A stretch of DNA of 64,000 bases from an uncultured Gammaproteobacteria bacterium. Lineage in GTDB: Bacteria > Pseudomonadota > Gammaproteobacteria > JAADHQ01. The stretch is taken from the NCBI GenBank assembly GCA_947258655.1, contig CAMYJD010000002.1, positions 1-64,000 on the forward strand, written 5' to 3'. Of this stretch, positions 38,335 through 47,970 are shown one piece after another (the stretch's first letter is position 1; the number at the start of each line of letters is the position of its first letter). A program made the position numbers and the translations under genes. The notes under the pieces were generated by a model. It was given only the letters and a program-made list of their open reading frames with translations. It was not told where the DNA came from and ran no database searches.

Positions 38335-39498
38335 ATGGATAATCAGCTACGCATTATAGTAAGTGGCTATTTGATGCGATTCCCTCTCGGGGGTAATGCC
38401 TGGGTATATCTTCAATATGTGCTGGGTCTGTCCCAGCTCGGGCATGACGTATACTATGTAGAGGATAGCGGTGAATCGCTGTATGGGTGTTACAATCCTG
38501 TTACAAATAATAGTGATGCTGATCCAGGCTATGGTCTCAACTTTGCGCAACAATGCTTCGCTCACTTCGGGCTGCAAGATAGATATGCCTATTTTGATGC
38601 GCACAATTCGAATTGGTTTGGTCCGTGTGCTGATAGGATAGAAGAAATCTGCAACAATGCGGATATGTATATAAATGTGTCTGGCGTAGACTTGATGCGC
38701 CCATGGTTCGAGAGTATACCTGTACGAGTTCTTATCGATACAGATCCGGTTTTTACCCCGATAATTCATTTGACCAATAACGAAAGAAGAACCAATAGCT
38801 TGCGATATAATAACTTTTATTCTTTCGGGGAAAATATCAGTCGTGGATCGTCTAGTGTTCCAGATGATGGTCTGCCATGGCTTGCTACCCGACCGCCGAT
38901 TGTACTTGATGCATGGCCGTTTTTACCTGGTAAGGTTACTAACAAGTTTACAACGATTATGAAATGGGAAAGTTATCCTGCCGGAGAATATGAAGGAGTT
39001 CAATACGGGATGAAGGCAGAGTCATTTGCACCCTACATGGATCTGCACGGGAGAGTATAGGCAGGGCTAGAGCTGACAGCGAGTGGCGGTAATATGCCGG
39101 CCAATGAGCTTAAACAAGCCGGTTGGACGATTAGCAACCCTCTCAAGATAACCAAGGATTTATGGACTTATCAGCGTTATCTGCAGGATTCCAAGGCAGA
39201 ATTCAGTATAGCAAAGCATGGTTATGTGGTGAGCCAGAGTGGCTGGCTTAGCGACCGCAGTGGTGCCTATCTTGCCAGTGGGAGGCCAGTGTTGGTTCAA
39301 GATACGGGATTTACAGACTGGCTTGAAGCAGATGCAGGGTTGATCGTATTTAGCACGCCAGATGAGGCTGTTGCCGGGATAGAAGAGATAAATAGTCGAT
39401 ATGAGTTTCATTGCGAAGCAGCCAGAGAGATTGCAAAAGAATATTTCGACGCAAGCAAAATACTTGCTGATTTACTGGAACGCTCGAGGTCGTCATAG
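38335..39498 (+). pseudogene. Glycosyltransferase-like protein, tandem family copy 4, with in-frame TAG
   Basis: One reading frame throughout from ATG 38335. TAG at 39058-39060 separates an N-part (RIIVSGYLMRFPLGGNAW to YMDLHGRV) from a C-part (AGLELTASGG to LLERSRSS). Against copy 3 the alignment is continuous without gaps across the stop, with the stop at a position that is Asp in copy 3 (PQHTDVELE). So it is a simple nonsense change or a base-call error, not a frameshift. The C-part lacks its own start. If real, this copy is inactive. Confidence 0.75.
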
Positions 39499-39689
39499 AG
39501 TGTTTGTTAAACAGAAGCAGGAAAATACCCTGATGAGGTATAAAGCTGTCGTAGTGACTGAAGATATTAGCGTATTGACAAGTAGAGCATATTAATAGGC
39601 GCAGATAATTGCATTGTATACATCTGTGATAATGAAAGCAGGTATTGTTGATACTGCTGATATAATTATATATGTAGCGGGGATATATC

Positions 39690-40981
39690 TTGAGTGCACA
39701 GATTAGAAAGCCCAAAGTGAGTATAGGTCTTCCAGTCTATAATGGTGAAAAACTTCTGGGGCCCACAATTGACTCGATACTTGGGCAGGATTACAAAGAT
39801 TTTGAATTAATCATATGTGATAACGCCTCATCTGATAAAACGCAAGATATTTGTCGTGACTATGCATCGCGTGATGATCGCATACGTTATTATCGTAATC
39901 CCGAGAATATAGGTGTAGGGCCAAATTTCAACCTGACCTTCAAGCATGCAAAGGGAGAATACTTTAAATGGGCGGCCCATGATGACCTGCACGAGGGGGC
40001 TTTCCTGTCGCAATGTGTCAACGTTCTGGAATCAAATCCTGATGTAATACTCGCATATACACGGGCAATTACAATCAATTCATCTGAAGAGCGCATTAGA
40101 GAATGGGGCGCATCGTCCATGCTATTATCAGAACTGCGGTATTTAAGATTGCGTGCATGTCTGGAGCCGCTTGAAGATCCTTTACCTCTGCCATTATTTG
40201 GTATTATGCGGTCGGATATTTTACGACAAACACGCTTGATGGGAGGCCACCCGTCATGTGATCTGGTATTGTTAGCTGAGTTGGCTCTAAGTGGAAAATT
40301 TCACGAAATACATGAGCCATTATTCATACAGAGGAATCATGAAGGTCGATTAGGTCCTGCTATTGCCATAGACCTCGAGTATGCGACAAAAGTATGGGAT
40401 CCGAATCAAAAGATAAAATTTTCCATGTATCAATGGAAGCTCTTTAGTGCTTACATGTCGGCAATCAATACTATACCACTTGAATGGAAGGATCGCTTAC
40501 GTTGTTATGGGGAAATGCCAGCATGGATGATTTCCAATAAAAAGCAACTTGCAATGGATTTTGTATCCATGGCAACGATGATCCCGTTAATTGGTCCGAC
40601 AGGTAAACGATTATTTACATGGTATGGGCGGCGGAAGTGGGACAGAAAAAGACGTGATACCGTGAAAGATATAAGCACATTTGTCCCTGTCAACGCTCCT
40701 TATATTCTTGCTGATCAGGGTTGTTTTGCTAATGCTGAGCTGGTATCTAAAGCCATACCATTTATTGGCCGAGACGGAAAATACTGGGGAAATCCTAAAG
40801 ACGATAATGAAGCTATTACAGAACTTGAACGTCAACTCGATAAAGGGGTTAAGGTTTTTGTTATTGCATGGCCCTGTTTCTGGTGGTTTGATTATTATCT
40901 GGCCTGACAAGGTATCTGCAGCAGCATTACCGTCAGATATACAGCAACCGGCGGATCAGAGTGTTTCAGGTTGCCGAATGA
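39690..40981 (+). CDS. GT2 family glycosyltransferase with frameshifted C-terminus
   Basis: The main frame runs 39690-40907 (405 residues) from a TTG with GGGG 7 bases upstream. The GT2 domain is at about 8-260 (VSIGLPVYNGEKLLGPTIDS, ICDNASSDKT, KWAAHDDLHE). A separate C-terminal segment has INAPYILADQG-like and VIAWPCFWWFDYY sequences. Near 40900 the frame ends with YLA-stop, but shifting to the next frame gives GLTRYLQQHYRQIYSNRRIR, then VFQVAE and a stop at 40979, which is what the segment should continue with. One G missing in CTGG(G)CCTG explains it. The enzyme core is intact. Confidence 0.78.
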
Positions 40982-41005
40982 AATTTCCATGATAGTGGTT
41001 AGATA

Positions 41006-43171
41006 ATGATGCAGATGTCTAGATTATGTAGGTATTTTATTGAGCGCAATGTACAGCAGTCAGCTATAGAAAACGCAAGTTGTTCCAGGAAAAAAGGATC
41101 AAAAGGCGGAAGGCTGTATAAATCACTTGTCGCAGGACTACTATTTGTAACGCATCTGAATTTCATCGGTCCGGTATCGGCCGAAACAGAAAATCAGTTG
41201 CAGGTCTATGGGCCACAGCCAGCCTACAAACGTTCATTAAGCGTTATACAGGCGGCCAGTAGTCCGGTGATCGACGGGAATCTGGATGAAGCGGCATGGA
41301 ACATTGCTACTGTAAGCGATAGCTTCTGGATTTCCAGTCAGCAGCGAAAGCCAAGCGAGAACACAGAAGTCCTGGTGTTTGCTGATAACGACAAGCTATA
41401 TTTCGGTTTCCGATGTTATGACGCACAGCCTGAAGAGATCATTGCCTTGCAGACGACGCGTGATGGTTCGCTAGGATTCGACGATCATGTGACCGTGCAA
41501 CTGGACACCTTTCATAACCACCGCACGATATCGGAATACACGATCAATGCGATAGGTACACAGAGTGATGCCATTGCTGGCGGACGTGCACGCAAGATTG
41601 AATGGAAAGGCGATTGGGATGCAGCGGTTCAGCGTACCGATTATGGTTGGTCTGCCGAGATAGCAATCCCGTACAGTATTCTGAATTATCGTGCGGGTGA
41701 TTCTGTATTTGGTGTTAATTTTGTGCGCTATCAACATCGTACGCGTGAGTACAGTTACTGGGCCGATACTACTCCGCAGGGGAAGAATGAGAATATGGGG
41801 GAGCTGATCGGGCTGGCGTTACCAGAGCAGGCGAAGAAGCGTCCTTTTTCGTTCATGCCGTTTGTACTCGCAGGTCACAATGTCCCGGACAGGGATGGTG
41901 ATCCACATACTACGCTGGCCACGGCAGGTCTCGATATCCGTTATGAACCCCGACCCAATGTCACCGGGGTACTGTCATTGAACCCGGATTTTACCCAGCT
42001 CGAAAGACAGGTGACAGACATTGATTTCAGCTATACTGAGAAATTTCGTGAAGATCCAAGGCCGTTCTTCCAGGAGGGATCGGCCTATTTCAATAGCGGG
42101 CGACAGTACTTTTATTCAAACCGTATACCCGATTTCGATGTGGGTGCAAAGTTATTTACCGGTGCGGGACCCTATCAAACAGGCGCTCTGCTTACCAAGG
42201 CGCCGAATGAACGCTGGGATGCGGTCATACGTCTGAGTTATGAAGCCGATGCAACCCATAGCATTGATGGCATGCTGGTCAGTAGTCGGCGAACTGATCT
42301 CGATAATGATCTGGGTGTAATCAGAATTAGAGGGCGTGAGGCATCAGGGGTCAGTTATGGTGCCGATGTTGCACATACCAGGACCACAAACCAGAGCACA
42401 AGCACGGGTACGTCGCTCCAGGGTACGCTGAAATGGCAAGGTGATTATTGGTCAATAGGAGGTTCCCTTGACGGCTATGACAGGGAATATCTACCCGCAG
42501 ATGGTCTTTATGCCGAGGATGTCATTGGCACAGATGGTGCCTCAGCATATATCAATTATTATCGTGAAAGCGGGTCCGGTCTATTCCGTGAAGTGACCGG
42601 TAGTATTACGCGAACAGCGCGCGATACCAAAGACGGTCAGACACAGCGGCGTAACTGGTATGTGGGCGGTTCTGTCGAGACACGCCAGGAAATCAAGGCG
42701 GGCCTTTATTACTTTGAAGGAGACTATCGACCTTTGGCTGGCAGTCAGCCCGGGGTTTTCTCTAATACCGTCAATAATGATTATTTCTGGACTGCTACCC
42801 TGGATTTCAACACGCGTAGCAGTATATACGGTCTCGGTGTGAGCTATTCCTGGGGTGAGCTTGCCGGAGATGACTACAGCTATCCTTACCTGTATGCATG
42901 GGCCAGGCCCACACCAAGGACCGTTGTTAATATATCTACAGAGCGCCTGGAGAATTTCGGCACCTTCGAGCAAACAATATTGTCTGCAGGCTGGGATATT
43001 ACCAATGAGCAGGGTATTGTTGCCCGTGCAATCTATGCAGACAGCGACACATCATTCAGGCTTGCCTATCGGCGTCAGGTGCGGGAAGGCATGGACATAT
43101 TTGCAGTCTATGATAATGAACCCAGTGAGCCGGTCAAGGTGTCGGTTAAACTGGTATGGACGATATTATGA
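41006..43171 (+). CDS. Outer-membrane protein with CBM9-like domain and DUF5916-type barrel
   Basis: 721 residues with a long N-terminus ending in a signal segment (SLVAGLLFVTHLNFIGPVSA). An N-domain of about 200 residues resembles carbohydrate-binding family 9 (PVIDGNLDEAAWNIA, KLYFGFRCYD, SEYTINAIGTQSDA, WSAEIAIPYS). The rest is a series of beta-strands with aromatic girdles ending in VKVSVKLVWTIL, typical of an outer-membrane barrel and of the DUF5916 C-terminal region. It lies directly after the glycan genes in the same direction, so it could bind, import or display the glycan. The true start is uncertain among ATGs near 41006. Confidence 0.75.
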   Translation: MMQMSRLCRYFIERNVQQSAIENASCSRKKGSKGGRLYKSLVAGLLFVTHLNFIGPVSAETENQLQVYGPQPAYKRSLSVIQAASSPVIDGNLDEAAWNIATVSDSFWISSQQRKPSENTEVLVFADNDKLYFGFRCYDAQPEEIIALQTTRDGSLGFDDHVTVQLDTFHNHRTISEYTINAIGTQSDAIAGGRARKIEWKGDWDAAVQRTDYGWSAEIAIPYSILNYRAGDSVFGVNFVRYQHRTREYSYWADTTPQGKNENMGELIGLALPEQAKKRPFSFMPFVLAGHNVPDRDGDPHTTLATAGLDIRYEPRPNVTGVLSLNPDFTQLERQVTDIDFSYTEKFREDPRPFFQEGSAYFNSGRQYFYSNRIPDFDVGAKLFTGAGPYQTGALLTKAPNERWDAVIRLSYEADATHSIDGMLVSSRRTDLDNDLGVIRIRGREASGVSYGADVAHTRTTNQSTSTGTSLQGTLKWQGDYWSIGGSLDGYDREYLPADGLYAEDVIGTDGASAYINYYRESGSGLFREVTGSITRTARDTKDGQTQRRNWYVGGSVETRQEIKAGLYYFEGDYRPLAGSQPGVFSNTVNNDYFWTATLDFNTRSSIYGLGVSYSWGELAGDDYSYPYLYAWARPTPRTVVNISTERLENFGTFEQTILSAGWDITNEQGIVARAIYADSDTSFRLAYRRQVREGMDIFAVYDNEPSEPVKVSVKLVWTIL

Positions 43172-43439
43172 TGCGCTACAATATTCATATACTTCTTATC
43201 GCATATTAATCTTTATTTAATATATGCATAGGTAACGAACGATCGTCCCAATTACGTCAGAAACAACACTTAACATTTCATTTCTCTAATATGGCAGTAA
43301 GCAGTTCTACTGTTATAGCCGGCAGCATTTCTTCGTATAGTAATCGTCACTAAAGCTTCATCTTTACGTCATATTCTAATTTTAGAATCGCGTTGTCATT
43401 TATAAACAACGTATAGTTAAAATTATCCGGAGCAATGTC
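43172..43439 (+). promoter_or_regulatory. Upstream region of the alkaline phosphatase with a weak Pho-box-like pair
   Basis: At 43355-43372 GCTTCAT-CTTT-ACGTCAT places two TCAT half-sites exactly 11 bases apart, as in Pho boxes (CTGTCAT-N4-CTGTCAT), with 9 of 14 consensus positions matching. A further TTGTCAT lies near 43393. The region has no gene. Phosphate control is plausible but not shown. Confidence 0.3.
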
Positions 43440-45056
43440 ATGTCAAAAAAAATTCTTATTGCCAGTGCAGTTTCATTGGCGATATCAACCAGCGCCTTTG
43501 CTGTCGGTGCTGCCAAACCAATACCCGATTATCAATTAGATAACCCCTGGTTTACAGCGGGTAAGGCTAATGTATCTGCAAAAGATTACTTTAGTGGGAA
43601 AACAAAAGCCAAGAATGTCATACTTTTTGTCGGTGATGGTATGGGTGTCTCGACCGTTACAGCGGCCCGAATTCTTGAAGGGCAGATGAAAGGTATGCTA
43701 GGCGAAGAAAATAACCTCAGCTTCGACTTGTTTCCGTTTACGGGTCTGGCTAAAACATACAATGTCGATGCTCAAACGCCGGATTCAGCCGGAACAATGA
43801 CGGCGATGATGACCGGGGTCAAGACTGATGTTGGTGTGATCGGTGTTGATGAGGATATTGTCAGGGGTGACTGTTCTACGGTTGCTGGTAACGAACTGGT
43901 TACTGCACTGGAACTATCTGAACTGGCCGGAAAGTCAACCGGCGTAATATCAACAGCGCGAATCACGCATGCCACGCCGGCGGCCACATATGCCAAATCA
44001 GCAGATCGAAACTGGGAAGATATCTCGGACATGCCAACAGACGCAGTCAATGCTGGATGCAAGGATATCGCACTACAACTTATCGAATTCGAAGCCGACA
44101 TGAAGTCCCGTTACCCTGGAGCGAAGAAATTAAATGGTATCGAGGTCGTCATGGGTGGAGGACGTCGTCATTTCCTGCCCAAGGATGTGGCATTTAACAG
44201 CCCGGACGCTGTTAGCGAAATTGAGGGCGACCGTACTGACGGTCGCGATTTAACTGCAGAATGGGAGAGCGTTAATCCGAACGGCGTTTATGTCTATGAT
44301 CAGGCAGGATTTGATGCAATCAATCCCAATAAAACCAAGCGCGTTTTCGGTCTGTTCAATGAATCCCATATGCAGTATGAAGCTGATCGTCACAATGACA
44401 TCGCCGGTGAGCCGTCTTTGAGTGAAATGACGTCAAAGGCAATCGATGTCCTGGACAATAACAAGAGGGGTTATTTCCTGATGGTTGAATCAGGCCGTAT
44501 CGATCATGGTCATCATGCGGGCAGCGCATATAATGCCCTGACAGATACTATCGAGTTCGCCAAAGCAGTAAAGGCGGCTGTTGAATCTGTCGATATGAGT
44601 AAAACCTTGATCCTGGTGACGGCCGATCATAGTCATGTTTTCACGATTGCCGGCTATCCAAAACGCGGTAATCCGATCCTGGGTAAAGTAGTCAGCGTTG
44701 GTTCCGATGTGCCTGCAACAGCGGCAGACGGCTTGCCCTATACTACATTAGGCTACACTAATGGTCGTGGATTCAGAGATCTGGGAAATGAGACCGATGC
44801 AGATGCATCATATGGTCTGCCGATTGATGCCGGACGCATGGATCTGACATCTGTCGATACAGAGACAAGTGGTTTTCATCAGGAGGCATTAATACCATTG
44901 GGCTCTGAAACCCACGCAGGTGAGGATATTGCTATCTATGGTAAAGGCCCAGGTGCGCATTATGTCAGTGGCACCAATGAGCAAAGTGTGATTTTCCATA
45001 TTATGGACCGTGTTGCCAGGCTTGCCAAAAAGGCGGGTGCGGCGCTGGGTAATTAA
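43440..45056 (+). CDS. phoA: Periplasmic alkaline phosphatase
   Basis: 538 residues with signal peptide (ILIASAVSLAISTSAFA). GGAG lies 7 bases before ATG 43440. The active site is complete: GDGMGVSTVTAAR (first metal Asp), nucleophile Ser 116 in TPDSAGTMTAM, ESGRIDHGHHAGSAYNAL and VTADHSHVF with the zinc ligands, and a late GSETHAGEDIAIYGKGPGAH. It releases phosphate from organic esters, which would be imported by PstSCAB. Longer than E. coli PhoA and closer to the bacterial 500-plus residue forms. Confidence 0.93.
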   Translation: MSKKILIASAVSLAISTSAFAVGAAKPIPDYQLDNPWFTAGKANVSAKDYFSGKTKAKNVILFVGDGMGVSTVTAARILEGQMKGMLGEENNLSFDLFPFTGLAKTYNVDAQTPDSAGTMTAMMTGVKTDVGVIGVDEDIVRGDCSTVAGNELVTALELSELAGKSTGVISTARITHATPAATYAKSADRNWEDISDMPTDAVNAGCKDIALQLIEFEADMKSRYPGAKKLNGIEVVMGGGRRHFLPKDVAFNSPDAVSEIEGDRTDGRDLTAEWESVNPNGVYVYDQAGFDAINPNKTKRVFGLFNESHMQYEADRHNDIAGEPSLSEMTSKAIDVLDNNKRGYFLMVESGRIDHGHHAGSAYNALTDTIEFAKAVKAAVESVDMSKTLILVTADHSHVFTIAGYPKRGNPILGKVVSVGSDVPATAADGLPYTTLGYTNGRGFRDLGNETDADASYGLPIDAGRMDLTSVDTETSGFHQEALIPLGSETHAGEDIAIYGKGPGAHYVSGTNEQSVIFHIMDRVARLAKKAGAALGN

Positions 45057-45072
45057 TATCCTGCTTTGTTGT

Positions 45073-45103
45073 GATGAGGGGCCTTGTGCCCCTCGTCTTT
45101 TTT
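45073..45103 (+). terminator. Terminator after the alkaline phosphatase
   Basis: GATGAGGGGC / GCCCCTCGTC stem with a CTTGT loop followed by six T. Located 16 bases after the stop codon, so the phosphatase is monocistronic or mostly so. Confidence 0.9.
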
Positions 45104-45137
45104 CATGTCAGTTTAACGGAAAAAGAATACTATAATT

Positions 45138-45872
45138 ATGATGTACAGAATAAGTTTGTTATTGATATTGTCATGTGTTAACAACATTGCCTTTGCAGAT
45201 TGTGACTCTGCAGATACACTCGGAGCGAAGTATAAAATAAGCTCCACCCATTCTGAGAGTAATAAAACAACGATTCGTGACCTTGTTTTATGGCGTAATG
45301 GCAAAGCAGTGGCGCATCAGTACCCTGATACCCAAATCACTGAACTGTGGGAGCTATCTGGTAACGGTATGCTGCGTTTGGTACGCAATTTCGATGCCTA
45401 TAAGCGGGGGATTGAGTATCATCCCGGAGAAATTAATAACGGCAAGGGTGACAAGGACTGGAAACTGAAATACCAGCTTGTCTCGACAAAGCTGATGAAA
45501 AAAATGCAGCTGGAAAAAAGTACTGGGAAAGACTGCAGGACTATCGAATATTACAGTTTGAATGAGAGTGACGCACAGATTAAGCTGTTATGGCTACCGC
45601 GTTTACAGTTGCTGAAAAAATTGCAGGTTACTAAGGCGGATGAAATAATTCAATGGAATCTCGAAGACATTGTTACAGACAAGGCTGCAGTAAGTCAGGT
45701 TTTTACAAGTCGAAGTAGCTACCAGACCACAGATTATATCGATATAGGCGATAATGAATCGGATCCATTCCTGTTGAAAATGATAAATCTGGGATTTGTC
45801 GAACATGGATCATCCGGTTTTTATGATGCACAAGGGCATGCACTGGATGGTCATCGCCAACATAAACATTGA
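45138..45872 (+). CDS. Exported protein of unknown function
   Basis: 244 residues with a signal peptide (YRISLLLILSCVNNIAFA) and Cys residues at about 24 and 128 in the mature part. The body is beta-rich and charged (TTIRDLVLWRNGKAVAHQYP, TELWELSGNGMLRLVRNF), and it ends with a His-rich tail HGSSGFYDAQGHALDGHRQH. The tail could bind metal. It lies 35 bases past the phosphatase terminator, in the same direction. I do not recognise the family. Confidence 0.7.
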   Translation: MMYRISLLLILSCVNNIAFADCDSADTLGAKYKISSTHSESNKTTIRDLVLWRNGKAVAHQYPDTQITELWELSGNGMLRLVRNFDAYKRGIEYHPGEINNGKGDKDWKLKYQLVSTKLMKKMQLEKSTGKDCRTIEYYSLNESDAQIKLLWLPRLQLLKKLQVTKADEIIQWNLEDIVTDKAAVSQVFTSRSSYQTTDYIDIGDNESDPFLLKMINLGFVEHGSSGFYDAQGHALDGHRQHKH

Positions 45873-45994
45873 TTTGATACAGGGGCAGTCGACTAATTAA
45901 TGAGAAGTAGGCGGGGGCAGGGTGTGTGGGCAAAACTTTATATTATATGTGTCGAATATCCGGAATACTTTCAACATAAATTAGCGTAGCCTTT

Positions 45995-47830
45995 TCATGA
46001 CAGTTTCATGATTTCCACAGCATCCCATTCCAGTTTTTTTGCCAGTTTATTGGCAAGATTGGCAACAAGACGGGTAGTTATTATCGGCCCCAGTTTGTCG
46101 AATTTCAACTGTAGGCAGAGACTGTCTTTCTGTGCACGCACTTCCGCCGCTCGCCGATTCTGATTAAGTAGCGCCAGCTCCCCAAACGTGGTTCCGGCCG
46201 ATAATGTAGTGAGGCGTCGTTCATGCTTGCTGTCGAGATGCAGGATTACCTCGAAGGCCCCTTTTGTAATGAAATACATGGAATCCCCCGGATCACCATA
46301 TCGGAAAACAATATCGCCGCTATTGAACTGAACCTCGGTTACCTGTTCCTGAAGCAGGGATAATTCGCTGCTACTAAGCCCGGCACACAGATCATGCTGG
46401 TCCAGGTCAATCAGCTTATCGTCATTGACTGCTACACCTTCAGCCTCCAGTAGTCTGTCTTCACACCACTCAATAGCATGATCTGTATCTTGAAACTTCA
46501 ATATCGTGTCGATATCTTTCAATGCCTTGTTTTTTGTCAGAAAACGTTTGAAAGCATAGTGGGCATTCAGGCCCGTAAAAAATATCATGTGCGAATCTTT
46601 GACGGCCTTTATTAACTCGACAAGGAGCAGCTGTGAAGAGCGATCTATTTCTACAGTGCGCCTGAAGTCCAGGATGATATACTTGCGCGTAGAGACTTTT
46701 TCCAGTAAATCACTGATGACAGACTCGGTCGAGGAGAATTTCAGTTCGCCCTGTAGTTCATAGACGCCGATGCAAGAGCCGTTATTTATAATAATTTCTT
46801 CTTCATGTTCGGGACGTTGCTTGCGCGAACGGATTTGCGTCGTGTCATATTCGACTCTTAAGACCGAAGCCGATGTCGAGCGTACAGTGTCATACAGATG
46901 TAATCCGAATTCCTTCGAGATACGTTCGCAGGCCTTGATGCCACGGCAACTGTTACCATGCTCGTCCAGGGGTGGGGAAAATACGCCTATACCCAGTTGC
47001 CCTGGCAATACAGCCATAATGCCACCGCCGACACCACTCTTGGCAGGCATGCCTACGTTATATAGCCAGTTTCCGGAGTAGTCATACATACCGCAGGAAC
47101 CCATAACGCTGAGTACCTTGTCGACATGACGTTTATCCAGTGCAACTACGCCGGTTACAGGATTAACACCGTTATTCGCCAGGCATGCTGCAGTAACAGC
47201 GAGGTCACGGCAGCTTACAGAGATTGAGCATTGTCTGAAATACAGGTCGAGCGTATCATCTACATTGTCCTCGAGTATACCAAAGTCCTGTAACAGACAG
47301 GCAATGCCACGATTGCGATGACCGGTTGTTTTTTCGGACAGGTAGACCGCTTCGTCTACTGTTACCGGATGACCAGTGTAACGCTCGAAAGTATCCAATA
47401 TCACCTGTAATCGCATGCTATGACTATTACCATGGACCATTCCGGTAGTGGCAATTGCACCGGCATTGATCATGGGATTAAGCGGTCTACCGCTATTTGG
47501 TTCCAGGCTTATTGAATTAAAGGTCTCTCCTGATGGTTCAACATCGATCTTGGACCTGACTGCATCAATACCATTATGTTCCAGGGACAGGCCATAGGTC
47601 AGTACCTTGGAAATAGACTGAATTGTAAAGGATTGGCGGGTATCGCCGACCTGGTAAACGTGCCCATCCACTGTCGCAATAGCAATGCCAAACCACTCCG
47701 GGTTGGCGTGGGAAAGTTCAGGAATATAACTGGCAACAACGCCATCTTTTATTTGGAGGAGTTCATGGTGGAGTTTTTCAAGGAAATATTGTAGCGGGTT
47801 TTTAATCGCCATATTGGTTTTAATATCCAT
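45995..47830 (-). CDS. glsA: Glutaminase A fused to STAS and cyclic-nucleotide-binding domains
   Basis: 611 residues. Residues 1 to about 310 are a serine-dependent glutaminase (FTIQSISKVLTYG with the Ser-x-x-Lys pair, LEPNSGRPLNPMINAGAIAT, GMPAKSGVGGGI). A STAS-like domain follows (about 350-450: VYELQGELKFSS, YIILDFRRTVEIDRSS). The C-terminal part is a cyclic-nucleotide-binding domain (about 480-605: FRYGDPGDSMYFITKG, GTTFGELALLNQNRRAAEVR, the phosphate-binding cassette). The enzyme turns glutamine into glutamate and ammonia. The added domains suggest control by cAMP/cGMP and by partners. A decayed copy of its first ~110 codons and promoter lies at 57540-57995. Confidence 0.93.
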   Translation of the reverse strand: MDIKTNMAIKNPLQYFLEKLHHELLQIKDGVVASYIPELSHANPEWFGIAIATVDGHVYQVGDTRQSFTIQSISKVLTYGLSLEHNGIDAVRSKIDVEPSGETFNSISLEPNSGRPLNPMINAGAIATTGMVHGNSHSMRLQVILDTFERYTGHPVTVDEAVYLSEKTTGHRNRGIACLLQDFGILEDNVDDTLDLYFRQCSISVSCRDLAVTAACLANNGVNPVTGVVALDKRHVDKVLSVMGSCGMYDYSGNWLYNVGMPAKSGVGGGIMAVLPGQLGIGVFSPPLDEHGNSCRGIKACERISKEFGLHLYDTVRSTSASVLRVEYDTTQIRSRKQRPEHEEEIIINNGSCIGVYELQGELKFSSTESVISDLLEKVSTRKYIILDFRRTVEIDRSSQLLLVELIKAVKDSHMIFFTGLNAHYAFKRFLTKNKALKDIDTILKFQDTDHAIEWCEDRLLEAEGVAVNDDKLIDLDQHDLCAGLSSSELSLLQEQVTEVQFNSGDIVFRYGDPGDSMYFITKGAFEVILHLDSKHERRLTTLSAGTTFGELALLNQNRRAAEVRAQKDSLCLQLKFDKLGPIITTRLVANLANKLAKKLEWDAVEIMKLS

Positions 47831-47970
47831 AAACAGAAAGACCGCCCAGTTGGTTGAATAGCCCGTGCTTCAATCGAAATCGAGTTTTGTAATAGAATAT
47901 ACATTCATCTAATTGAAGTCCATGGGCTATGCACAAACTTTTCGTGATTGTAAGTATATGAAATCGCGAA
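47540..47970 (-). repeat. Direct repeat, copy 1 (glsA 5' end and promoter)
   Basis: Clearly similar, same orientation, to 57560-57995. Shared landmarks include ATAGACTGAATTGTAAAGGA, GCATCAATACC, CAATCGAAATCGAGTTTT and ATTGAAGTCCA in the same order. Similarity by eye is high in the coding part and falls off upstream. The V-type ATPase operon lies between the copies. Confidence 0.8.

Noticed and set aside
38112-38342. ORF of 76 codons between glycosyltransferase copies 3 and 4
   Set aside because: Its composition is unlike the neighbours, with many Cys and Tyr, no ribosome site beyond the overlap with the previous stop, and it runs over the start of copy 4.
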